64,000 nucleotides of DNA, taken from Aldrovandia affinis (Eukaryota; Chordata; Actinopteri; Notacanthiformes; Halosauridae). The position numbers were made by a program, and so were the translations under genes. The stretch lies in NCBI GenBank assembly GCA_029706075.1, contig JAINUG010000014.1:1874501-1938500 (forward strand), given 5' to 3'. Position 1 is the first letter of the stretch. Every line of letters starts with the position of its first letter. Positions 33,988-46,900 of this stretch are shown piece after piece. The notes under the pieces were generated by a model. That model had not been told where the DNA came from. It saw only the letters and a program-made list of their open reading frames with translations, and ran no database searches.

Positions 33988-36900
33988 AAGAGAGTGAGTT
34001 TGTTTTGTGTGTGTGTGTGTGTGTGTGTTTGTGTGTCCATGTTTAAGAGAGTGAGTGAGTTTGTATGTAAGCAAGTGAGTGAGTGTGTGTGTGTGTGTAT
34101 CTGTGTGTGTGTGTGCCTGCGTGTTGCGTAAATGATTGTCACAGGGTTGGGCTGGATTAGCAGGTCAGAGACAGGGTGTAAAGTGTGTCACCAAATGGGA
34201 GGTTTGATATTTAAGAAGGCCAACTTCAACAGACAACATCATCACACAGTGGGGACCTTGAAGGGTACATTTGAAAGACATCACGGTGACAGACCCTGCA
34301 GGGGGCACCATGACCGGCCAAATTGGCAGAGCAAATCAAATAACTAACGCTCAGAATACCAGACATCAACCCCACGAACTTCCTTTACTGCATGGCTCTT
34401 CTACAGAGGCCCTGGCTCCGGTTGCCATGAGGACTGCCATGGCAACTGTACAGATGACATCATCAGATGTGAGTCACTGCGAGTGGAGAAAGCGAGTGGG
34501 GGGTGGGGGAGGTGGAGGGCATCGACTCATGTTTGAAGGGGAAAAGGTGGGAGAAAAAGAGCAAGGAAAAAATATGGTAAAGAATATGCGAGTATATTTT
34601 ATAATCGCAATCTTTCTTTCTTTATTTTTATACCAACATTTACTTGGTAAAAGCTTTTTGTCTGAAGCAGTTCTTCACACTGCTGTTAGGGCCTGTGGCT
34701 GCATGGGTCTAGAGGACTTTGGCACTACTTTAAGAAATGGTGTCCATAACACGGTGGTCCCAAACCTCCTGAGCTAATGACCCACTTAATGACAGAATAT
34801 ATTTCCTGACTCAGCCCTCAGTAGACTGCAGCCTTTAATTCAAATATGGCATTAAAATGCTTTCAACGTCCAAACAACTGCATATACACTGACTAGTGCA
34901 GTGTATGTAATGGGTAAAATGCTGAATTTGGCTGGTTTGAATGCGTCAGTGGAGAGTGTATGAAATACCATAGTTTCCCGCCCACCTCAATTCCTCTCAC
35001 GACCCATGGTTTGGGAACCATTGCCTCCCCCTCTGATGGAGGGGCTGGAGAGAAGATGGTGCATAATCAGATGGCTGTTGGTTCCTAACCCAAATTGCTT
35101 CGGTAAAACCCCTTCAATTTATACAACTGTATAAATCGAGGAGCATGTACCATAACCAATACAAGAAATGTCAGTCTCGTCATGTAAATGTGGGCGAATA
35201 AACCACAGTGACAGCCCGCCTCAGACCAACACACAGTCACAGTAGGCATTAGCTGATTAGCAGAGGGTGGTGCACTCTCAGCACAGTTCCTGGGGGGGGG
35301 GTCATGCTATTCCTTACAGTAATCACACCCCCTGCTGTAATCACGCTGCCTCGGCCATGCGCACGGCGCATCTGTGTTTCACTTCCCAGTGCCTCAGAGG
35401 AGGGTTGAGAATCACACACTGCCCCTCACCGCCGACGGGCATTCCATTCGGCCGATTAACCTAATGATTGGACTGCCAAGGCGGACAGACAGGAAGGCCC
35501 TGGCCTAACAGTGAAGCGGCTTCCTGCCGGAACTGATCTGCACCTGCGGAGACGCCCGCGGTGACCCTGAGCCGTTCCTTCCCCCCTCTGCGGTTTGATG
35601 GGGCCGTTTGGCTGGAGGTGACAGGGGGCAAAACCAATCAGATCGCTTTGCTATGAATAACGAAAAAAACAATTGGTTGGGATCTTGGCGGCTCCACACT
35701 TTACAGTGGTTCAGGAAGCCCAATACCCAGTTTCCATTGGACAGGGGTCCAGCCGAACCTTAGCTAGGCCCTTCATGTACATGTCCTGTCACAGGTATGC
35801 AGGGAATGCCCTGAAAGTGGGTGTGACCAGGTGCATTTGGATAGTGCTATATTATAATGTGGTCAAACTGATCACAGGATTATTTTCCATCACATTTAGC
35901 GGTTAGTTTTCAAATCTATTATCTAGTTAGTATTTTCATTAATTTTACAAATGCATAAATATAGAATTAAGCTGCGTGAACATATTTCAGTATGACATAT
36001 GTCAGTGATTAAGATGCTCCCTTGCTTGCTAGAACCACTAGTAGGCCTATCTTATTGAGATAAACGGACTAATCATTCGATCTGCAGGCTCTGGGGAAGG
36101 CCTGTGTGTCATTCAGTTTGTATGAATTAAATATCAGCGAACCTTGCACAAAGCAGCATTCAGGAGTTGTTTATTTATTTTAATCATACTCTCTGTGCCC
36201 AGCTGCTATTGCATGCATTGCGTATTGCTTTACTTGTACGACGAGAGAGCTAATATGGAAAACCAATACCCATTTGGCTGGGCTCTTCAAACACATACAC
36301 GTCACGCATACACACAGACATACAGTGCATACTATTTCTCTCTTACCACAAAATGGTGTGTGTGTGTGTTTGTGGTTGTTTCCTGTCTATAGCAGTTATC
36401 AAAAGGATGAGCAATAAATGTTCTCGTGCTAGAATCAACGGACTAATGTACAAAACGAGACCGAGGGAAATGTTCCGTCTCCTCGTCTAAAGAGTTTTTC
36501 CTTCCATTCTACATTGTTCTCGGTTCTTAAAGTTCCTTTGTCGCCGTAATTAGCCGTTGCCGGGCAACGCTTCTTGTCTCTGCATCTAGATGAAGGATGA
36601 ACGAGACCCCGCAGGACTTTCTATTCTCCTCCCATTCCTCTTTCAATCCCTCTCTCTCTCAATCTCTCTGCGCTTTGTCTGCTTTGTGTCCTGAGCTCTG
36701 AGATGTGTTGTGTTCCAGTCCACCTTGTTATCTCTTCATTATTCATGCATTCTCTCTCGCCTGCCCCCCCCCCCCGAGACCCCTCCCTCTATGTTTTGCT
36801 CTGCTCCCAGGTGGCCAGTAAATGCACTCAACCTGAGAGCAGTCTGAGCCTAATTCTTTTTCTTATTATTTATTAGTTTATTGGTTAGGGACAGTACAAA

Positions 36901-39900
36901 TACACATTGATGCATTGCCAAAGCAGCACCCAATGTATCCACATGTACTTCAACTGAATTGCTTCATTAAACATCCAGCTGTATAAATGGAACGTACGCA
37001 ATGAAAGTCGCTCTGGATAATGCCTTCAACGCACGTAACGTTCTTTGTGTTTCAAGAAATGTTTCCCATGCTCGGAATCCACTGTTCTGCCATTAGTGAA
37101 TCTGTATGCCTCATCTCATGTCACATCTTGTAAGTTGCTCTGGATAAGAGCGTCTGCTTAATGCCAAAAATGTAAAATGTAAATGTATGTAACACATACC
37201 AGCATTGTGTCAGGCCTGACCTCTATAGCGTAGATGTCAGTAGTTTTAGTCTGGGTTATGTCATGAGCAGACTGTGACCGGGAGTCCACAGCGATCGGAC
37301 ACAATTGGCTTTGTTCTGCCAGGGAAGAGTGGGCTCAAACTGGCCAGCACTACCACAGCATAATTGTCCCCTAGCTACTCCCCAAGTGCCTACAGGTGAC
37401 CAGTTGTCATCAGTGAGACATGAACCTCTCCTTTGATCAGTGCTAGCTCTCCTGTTGTGCGCTGTGTGGCTTTCAGTGTGGATTGGCTGGCTTGTGGGTG
37501 TATAGTTATGGAGTTTCACTGCAGCGCTCCCATACAGCTTAGTGTTAGGCTCCTGTGAGGGTGTTGTGAGATGATAGGGTTTGTGTGTGTGCTGGTGTGT
37601 GTTTGTGAGGTTTTGTGTATTCGTGTGTGAAGGTTAATGCCTGTGAACGTTTGTGCGTTGGTGTGTTGTGAGACGATAGGGTTGGTGTGTGTGCGTTGGT
37701 GTGTTGTGAGATGATAGGGTTTGTGTGTGTGTTTGTGAGGCTTTGATGTAGTCGTGCGTAAAGGTTAATGCTTGTGAATGTTTGTGCGTTGGTGTGTTGT
37801 GAGCCAGGACCTCCTGCAGAGCCTCTCTGTGGCCCCTTGGTGTTAAACCAGAATTGGTCTGTAGTCCCACAGGATGGCAGCTACTTCTTATGTAATCACC
37901 CCCGCAGGGGTGGGTGGGCTGGGGTGGGGGTGGGGACCTGTTAAAAGAGATCTTATTTGGCTATAGCTCCCTTGTTTTTGGTGTTTGGTGTTTAACCACA
38001 GTAATGGCAGAAACCAGAGCAACTCTTGTAGCAGACACAATACTAATGGTTCCTCAACTTATCTGTAAGGAATAATAATATTCCCTTCATGGGTAAGCAG
38101 GAACAAAGTCATTGTTAAGAAGTATGTTCCTCCTGAAATGCTGCTATGAGCACAGGTAGGTGTGGGGAACCATCGGGAAGAAAGGTCAATGGGGTCAGGC
38201 TTGCTTACCCAGGCCAAAATACCCCACTGAGCAGAACCACTCCATCATATAGCAAATATCAAATGGAGCCTCAAGAACACAGAAATCTGTAGGTTAGGAT
38301 GATGTTTTAACTGACTGATATCATTTAACCTGCATATCTAATCTGGGCTTTTAAGATAGCTTTTAATTACTGGAAAATTAAACAAGCATTTTAAAACAAA
38401 CTCAAGGGAATTATACACACTACATTATGTGTAACACTTCTTTTTCTTCTTGTTATTTGTATTTTATGTGATATTTGGATTTCTGCCCCTCCCATTGGCC
38501 GATGGAACATCGATCTTTGAGGTAACCTATAAATAGAGAGACTTTAAACGTTGAAAAGAAGAGAAAAAACGTTGCCTTGACTGAAATGTTGGTTATTTTT
38601 GTGACACTGTGAGAGAAAATAGCATCAGGATGCAGGATTAATTTGCGTATTCACACTGTTTATTTGGAGGTTGTTTCGCCCTTCTCTGTGGCCTAGATAT
38701 TATCACAGTGTGCATGTCGGAAAAGCTTCTGAAGATGGGGGGTGTTGTTTTTAAGCAGGTATCAAACAAGTTTTACACCTAGCAAGATTTACAGCTCTCA
38801 CAAGGCTTTGTCTGAAATCTTTGTTTTGTAGTTTTCAACCTCCCTCCCATATACATTTTCTCCCTCTATTCCCCGATCTGTTTCTCCCTCTCTCCCCCAT
38901 TTCTCTTTCCCTCTCCCCCATCTTGTTTGTTCTCTCTTTCCCTCTCCCCTGCAACCAATAAATATTGCACATTGTCTTCCATCTCTCCCTCTCTTTCCCT
39001 CCCTTCTTCTCCCCCCACCTCTCCCCTTCTCGATTTCTATCTCTCTCTTTCTCTCCCTCCTCCAGTGTTTTTTTTCTCATAGCGTGGTGGTCAGTGGGCT
39101 GTGTTTTGAAATAAACATCCGGTTAGTAATTGCGTGTCGGGTGCAAAACATCCTGGTCAACAACTGGTCTTGCCAGAGCTCTCTTGGTGTAGGCAGCTTC
39201 AGGAACACAGATAAAGAGACGTGGGTCCCGGGACGAGGTCCCGGGAGTTATTCTGTGCGGTGAGCTGCACCATAAGGGCTTTCACCAGAATGCTTTGGAA
39301 ACGTATGTAGTGCGGTGACAGTAACCTGGCATAGTTGCTAAGGAGCTGTACTGTGTCACTAAGAAGGGAAGCTGCCGATTCAAATTCCAGATGGGGCATA
39401 GCCAAGTTACTCATCCTGAACTTAAAACAGAACAGCAAATAGTAAAATATCTCCACATACAAATGTAACATATGTAAAAGGCAAGCTGTGCCAGTCGTCC
39501 TGGATGAGCAGGTTTGTTAATCAAATAGAGGCCGAATGCCATTTTGTAACAGTGACTAACAGAGCCATCGCTCCTCCTCTGCAGTTCTGCCGGGGTTTCC
39601 GATACGTGGGAGCCGAGGCTGAGAGCAAACTGCAGTGTCAGCTCCACCCGTCCCGGGCCCACCTCTGGCCCCCGAAGCTCAGCAGGAACTCTCTCGTGCC
39701 TCTAACTACGATAGCCTGTTGAACCTGCGAGCGGATCGTCCTTACACCTGCCCACCCACCAAACCCAAGAGCCGGTTCACGGTCGTTTCCGTATCAATTG
39801 GAAAAATCATGTTTAATTTACGTCAAAGAGGCCAAGGGACAGAGGTGCCTGCGTTGGTAAAATACCCTGCAGATTGGTTTTGAAATGGAAACGTTTTTAA

Positions 39901-42900
39901 TCATGCCACCTTTAGCATGCCACGGCCTTCTTGGCTCCACTCAATTGTCTGTTAAGGGGGTCAGGGAATTGCCCAGTACTTCCTCACAATGGAATAGGTT
40001 TTTTTTTTTTTTTCTTTTTTATTCCCTCTGAAAAACTCCCACTGTGAAGTGCTGTGTGGCAATATTATTGTACCTGGTGCATTGTACATTGATTGAACAA
40101 CTTAGAAGAAATATGACTGCCATGTCCCTCCTGACAGATGAGATGATGTTTCCAAACCCAATCACAACTCCAAACCCTCTCAAAACAAGTTATCACATTA
40201 CAGGCATTTAGTAGACGCTCTCATCCAGAGCAATTTACAGAGTTTACATGCAGTCCATTTATACAGCTGGATATTTACTGAAGCAATTCAAGATAAGTAC
40301 CTTTGCTCAAGGGTGCAACTGGGAATAAAACCTGCAGCCTTTGTGTTACAAGCCCAGTTCCCTAACCATTATACTGCACTGCCGCCCTTACTGCTGCCAA
40401 CGCAAAATACCAGTCACTGGGAGGGTTGTACAAAACAAGTTTATAAGAGATTCTGGCATTTAGTCTGCTGTCCCAAAAGGACAAATTAGAGGACAAATAT
40501 TAACACAAAAGCCTGGTTCATATTCTCCTTTGGTTTTTTCACATTGCACTGCAGAACTCTGCATGTAGTGATTAAGAAGTCTGAAGTGGCAAGCCATCTG
40601 GCACAAGAACCAGTTACATCACGTGGTTCTGTGTGGCTCAGTTGGTAGAGCACAGCGTTGGCAACGCTTAGGTTGTGGGTTCAATCCCCACTGGGACCAC
40701 ATATACTGAAAAATGTATGCATTCACTACTGTAAGTCGCTTTGGATAAAAGCGTCTGCTAAATGGCATATATTATTATCAATGTCTCACCTAGAAAATGA
40801 TCCATGAGGCTCTCTATAAAGCAAGAAACACATTTCTCCCAGATGCAAGGCTAAAGGATGTCTATGACAATGTTATATAAGGACACACAGGAATAATACA
40901 ACCAGCGGGGACAGTCTTAAAAATTTGTACAAATCTAAAACCATAATTATTAACTCAAGAGAATGCTATAAAACAAACAGGTGGCAAATTATTACAACAT
41001 CAATGAGAACATTTCATTCTCGTAAATCCTTAAAAGCCAAGCTCTAGAGATACGAGATCTGGAGGGAAAACAGTTTGCAGAACAGAAATAAAGCATCTAG
41101 TGCTCTCCCATCTTATGCCATCTACTACAGAATGCAAGAATGGTTCCTGCCCCTCCTCCCAACCATCTCAAATCAGTGCACCCTTGAAAAAGCATAAAGT
41201 ACAACAACAGCTTTTTGAGCTGCAGTTTAAGGACACCTTAAACAAATCTTGAAGAGCAGAGGCAAAGAGAACCAACAGGAAGTACTGAAGAAACGAAAAA
41301 GGAATGCAGTTCCATTGTCCTAACTTCCTGTCTCTCATTCCAAACAGGAAGTGAGTGTGCGTTGCTGACTCAGCTGCCTGTCATTATCCAGCTTTTGAGT
41401 GTGGGGGGTGAGATTATATCTGTTTGCAGGGAGCAGACCATGTAAGATTGGGGATCTAGATTTTGATTCTTTTTCTATACATTCCTTGTTTTTTCTCCCA
41501 ATTTGGAATTGCCAAAGTCCCATTTTTGCAACGTCCTCCGTTAATACAAAAGAGTGCACACTAGCATGTGCATTGTGAAATGTGTAGAGTCAGCCGCCAC
41601 TTCTGTTCACTCTGCAGTCCACCAGCTGAGCTTTGCACATTTAATTACACTTTATTATTAATTTAAGTGCTGCACACAAGAGTATTGATTTATGGAAATA
41701 CATACATACATTCTGCCTCCTCCTATTCCATAGCCATGCTATTCTGCCTGATACAACCTTGCACACAGGTGTTGAGCATATACATACAGGGGTCTGTGTG
41801 TGGGTGTGTGCACATGCATTTGATTTACAGATGTCTGTGAGAAGGTGAGAAAGCTGATAGGAGTGACACATGAGCAGGTGACATGTGGTGGGGATCGAAT
41901 CCGATTAGGGAATCTAAGCCTTTGTTTTGACCGTGGCACCCAAACCATTCCGCTCTTAATGTGGTCAGATTTGCACACAGTACAGTTACAAAATGGAGGG
42001 GGGAGGAATTAGCGTTTCTTGGTTTTGGGGTGAGGGGGAGTGAAGCTAAAGTGTCCAAGGTCTCTGTTGCTCAAAAGGTGGGGGGAATGTAGATGAGCCC
42101 AGGGTCTGGTAACGAATCCAGACCGAACCAGTGCCAACTGTGGCCAGCAGCCCCACGGGACGATGCATAATTAGCGGTAGCGTTGTGGGAGGGATTCAGT
42201 CGGCCGGGTTGTCCGTGCCTCATCGCACATCAGCGACTGCCACAGGTCAGGGCCCACAGTCTATATAAATAAAAAAGCTGCACACAAAGTGTCTTCCTCC
42301 CGGCTCGGCTCACGTTTATGCAAGCTTAACTTGTAGACTGAGGTGAAAAGAAGCAGCGGTTGACATAACATGTTTCGGACGAGAGCGCATGCCTGTCTAC
42401 ACTTTTCTTAGGTCAGCAAGCATAAAAAAAGAAAAAGAAAAAGAAAAGTGGGGGTGTGGTGTTCCTAAGCAGCTCATCCAGGAAGTGAGGAATGGATAGA
42501 AACTAAGCAGCAGGCTCTGAGAGGGTTGTACAAAATAAGTTTAGAAGAGATTCTGCCACTTAATCTCCCGTCTTCCCCAAAAGGTCAGCCAATGTGCATT
42601 TCATTAGAGGACAAATATGAACACAAAGGCCTGTTCCCTGGCTCATATTGTCCTTTGTGTTTTTCCACGTTGCACTGCAGAACGCTGCATGCAACCATTA
42701 AGACGTTTGAAAGTGGCAAGCCATCTGGCTTGAGAACCTGTTACGCCACTGACTTAATTGCTCTCTTTAATCAATTCTAGGGGAAAGAAGCAGAACATTA
42801 AGGAAAGTCCTGAGGGGACAGCTAGGGACAGTCCAGACAATATATCCATGACCTGTCAATAATTTGCTTCCCCTCCACGCCAGCTGATGTGCGGTGAGTG

Positions 42901-43877
42901 TTCTGGCGTGAAATGGGTGCTGTGCATGACCCAGGTCACCCACTTATTGGTGGAGGTTGAGAATTCCCCCTTCACTGTGAAGCATGTTAAGATGATGAAA
43001 AACGCTATATAAATGAAATCCATTATTATTATGATGATGCTGGTTATGGTTATGATTATTGTCACCCCCACCATACTGCCCCAGACAGACGAGGAGAGAG
43101 TAGGAATAATGGAGGGTGAGGGAGAGAACGAGGATCAGGCTCGTTTCCATGTCACTTTACATTATACTGTATATTTGCTTAGTCGACGCCCTTCCCCCAG
43201 GGGAACTTTCACAGTTCGCTTTTGACACGTAACCCACCTTCATGGCTGCCTGTTTACTGAAGCAGCTCAGGCAAGTGCCCAGCTCAAGGGTATAATGGAG
43301 GGCCCCCACCTGGGAATCAAACCTGCGGCATGGCTACCTCAACCACGCCATTACACCAGCAATGCAGGTCAGTGTAATGGCGTGTAATTGTTGTCAGTGC
43401 AATGGTGACTGTTTTACCATTAAGCAACGGCTGGCATTGATCTTTCCGTTGAAGTATATAAGTGCGACAAAACCTTGCCAGGAAAATGCACCACACTGAA
43501 TTACGGAACCATCAAAACCATTCACGGTTGAAGCACTGTTGCGTTTCCTTTTTCTCATTCTCTACCTGTACAAATTAACCACTAGATTACACCAGTAATG
43601 CCCTTCATTGTAAACCCAATTTAAGCACCCGCCACCTTAACTGCTCCCTCACACTGCCGCTGGAATATACAGTACCAGGATGTTTTCCACTGTAATCTAA
43701 GCAATCTGACAATCCAGCCAGCGAGAGTCAAACTAAAGAGACGGCGTGTTTCGGAATGTTCCAGTTGTTTAAACAGTCCTCCTTACCCAACTTGTTCCCA
43801 CGTATTGTGTTACACATTAACCCACTCAGCGTGAGTCGGCTCCAGTCACTCTAAATGGCTGTTCTGGGTCAATCGTA

Positions 43878-43924
<47 letters not shown>

Positions 43925-46900
43925 CATTAAATCAGGGCTCTGGAGTTCTGAATGAATAGGACCGGACCTTTTCTAAAAACAGGCTGCAAGCGTTTAGAAG
44001 GACACCCACACTCCCTGCTTGAGTTGTTAGCTCAGGCCAGCAGTTGCAATTGGCCACAAACTGAGCTGAAAAAAACAGATGGTTTTAATTTAATTAAGAA
44101 AAACAGACCACCAGGACCTGGTCTGGCATGTTGTTCCACACTGACCTAATGTTCCTACTGTCAAATACGTCCATTTATCTCCACCTCTTTCCAAATGTAA
44201 TGCACTTCATTCGTAACAAACGCTTTCTCAACAGCCTGACTGACATCGGCTCAGAGAAGGCAGCCACGCGGGCGCAGGGCAACTGTGCAGGGATCAAAGG
44301 TCAGAGTGACTCTTGTGTTTGGGTGTGACCCCCATATTCCCCCGTCGACCGTGATCCCCAGCGCTTCATTAACCCCTCCCATGTCTCCAGGTGGATCAAC
44401 GCCCTCACGCACGCTTTTCTAAATCGTACCTACCAGAGCAGCCAGCAACCTTTCCCGTAGGACACAGAGGACTTGTTCTCACCCATGTCCTGGTTACAAA
44501 TGGGATGTTTACTGGCCTGGTTTTTACATTTGTAGTTGATTTATCTTTAAATATAGATACGATATCCTATGATTAAAGGATGCCTTTTAACGTCTTCATT
44601 TTTATACACTCCTTGATAATTCAATGCTTCAAATAATAAAAATACCCTTATTATTTTACTTGCATATTGACACGTAAATAACATACTTGTGCATCTTATT
44701 TAAACAATTTCTTTCTTTTTTTTGCAGTTCCCCATTTGGACTGTGTATCGGATAATATGTGCCATTTAGCAGACGCTTTTACCCAGTGACTTATGGTAGT
44801 GAATGCATACATTTTTCAGTATATATGTGGTCCCATGTGGGAATCGAACCCACAACCTAAGCATTGTCAATGCCATGCTCTACTTATTGAACCACACAGA
44901 ACCACAAAAATCTAAATCACGAATGTAAAAGCTGTGGAGCGTGCAGTTTCCTTGCAGGGGAGTAATGTGCAGAACAGAACAGAACCACAGGAGGAGAATA
45001 CTGCCTAAATAATAATAATAATAATAATAATATCTCAACATGACTTAAAAAAATTATTCCCCTGTTTTGAATGTGCAAATTGCAATTATAGGCCTGGATT
45101 GTAAAAATCCCCATTTGCCCCAGTAATAGGATTTCCTCCTGTTCGTTCCCCCAATAAAAAAAAAATAATAATAATTTAAACCATTTTTTAAAAAAATACA
45201 GTACTCCCCTACATTGAGTGAGCCCCTGGCTTTCTGGCAAAACAAAAAAAGGCTTGAGGTTTGCACGTAAAGGTAAGACACAGGTGCACTTCAGAGAGAT
45301 GTACAATAAGCACAAACGAGGTGCATAAAAACAGCCGGTCGTACAGCATCCCCGTTTCAAGTGTATGGGAGTAGTCCTTTAGACACCCTTCAGATGGACA
45401 AACAGACAGAGACAGACACAGACAGACTGACAGGTTGACAGAACCAGCCGGTCATGATGTGAGATTATCATTCCCACTGACTTTCCGAAGCTTAACGCCT
45501 GACCCTGAGAGAGGCTTAGAGCTGGCTCACTGCACGTGGGACGATCACCACGCACACACACACACACTCACGTGGAGCTGAACCACACGCATACATATGC
45601 AAACGCACACTCGTACAATCACGCACACTCACACACACATAAATTGCTAAATTGTAACTGTGTTGATGAAGTGATGCAGGCTCACGGCCATCGCAGACAT
45701 CGTTGCTCCTGGGTCAATGGGACATCACAGGCTTACGGTCACATCTGTCCTTGGCTTAGACCAGTGTAGGCAAGTCTGCTTGTAATCACTTGAAAGTCGA
45801 TTAAAGGTTTTGATTTCACAGGTCGTGTTTTTTGGATTCATCGTTTTATTTAGGTTGCTTCTTGAGTGAATAAAAAAAAAAAAAACCTAGGACCATCTAG
45901 CTGATAGAACATCACAAACATTTTGCATAACAGGAGGTGAAAACAAGAGAATTTGTAGTTTTTTTGTTTTGTTTTTGAGAAGCTCCCAACACCATTTCCC
46001 ATCAGCCCCTTTGTAAGGAGTTCTGTGGCCCTTTTACCAGCTCTGGGAAATGTGAGCCCCTTTGCCTCATTTAGATGCCACTTGCATTGGGCTGGTTTAT
46101 GAAAAGTTGCATCGCTCATTTTCCGCCGTCAGCACACCGGCCCTGTTTTGAAGGTCCCCACGGACACCGGGCAGAACTCAGGTGTGACTGAAAGGCCTTT
46201 TATTCCCTTCACTTCAGCGGCCCGATGACAGCCGGGAGTGGTGGAGAGCAAGGCGAAGCCTGCCGTGCGTGAAGTGTCTCTTGACCATTTTCCCCAGCAG
46301 CTTCCAGACAAGCCCACCCACGCCGCACGCGCCACCTGCATCAACTCGGACCGCTATTCGCCGGGAGCCCCGACACGGTCTGAGCGAGACATAAAAACGG
46401 CACGGTTCATCCTCCTGCACCTGTTCATCAGGACGCTAACATGGCAGTTGATTCAAGCGCTTCTTGCTACACTGTTACTGAAACGTAACCTTTTCTGTAG
46501 TTACTGCTGCAATGTAACGCAATGCAACACAACACAACATAATAAACCACCCGTGCTTGATGCCCCGGGAACAGGATGCTTCTGGAAGGGCAGAGAGAGA
46601 AGGCCTTCTGCAGCAGGGGTGGGATTTGGCAGTGTGTGTGGGGGGGGTAATTCTCCAGGCCTCCATATCAATCCTCCGCTTTTATCTGCGGCAGCTGCTA
46701 CAGAACGATCGATGGTGCTCCTCCTCCTCCGCACACTGATGCTGCTGTCATCGTTTGTGGTCACTGTCCTTTATTTTTCCACACACAGCTTCCGGTTCTG
46801 ATTGTAATGCTGGGGGCGTCTCCGGAGCCTCGTCTCGTACCTCAATGCCTCTCTCACTGAACAGGTGTCTGAAAGTGCGTACCCACACGCTGCCAGGCAG

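Noticed and set aside
33758-34120. Regular repeat-spacer look, considered as a CRISPR array
   Set aside because: The spacers are only variable GT runs and the setting is a vertebrate intron; it is a minisatellite.
33732-34142. His/Thr-rich frames over (CA)n/(GT)n repeats here and at 26262-26785 and 29289-29782
   Set aside because: Pure microsatellite translations.
34271-34777. 168-residue frame in npdc1 intron 1
   Set aside because: No domain, includes a Gly run and simple sequence, and is followed by a hAT-like repeat.
40630-40700. tRNA-like sequence with A and B boxes
   Set aside because: It is the head of a SINE found at least six times with the L2 tail, and it lacks a paired acceptor stem; not a functional tRNA gene.
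46238-46801. 187-residue plus-strand frame
   Set aside because: No recognisable family, no splice or promoter context, and inside an npdc1 intron; taken as chance.
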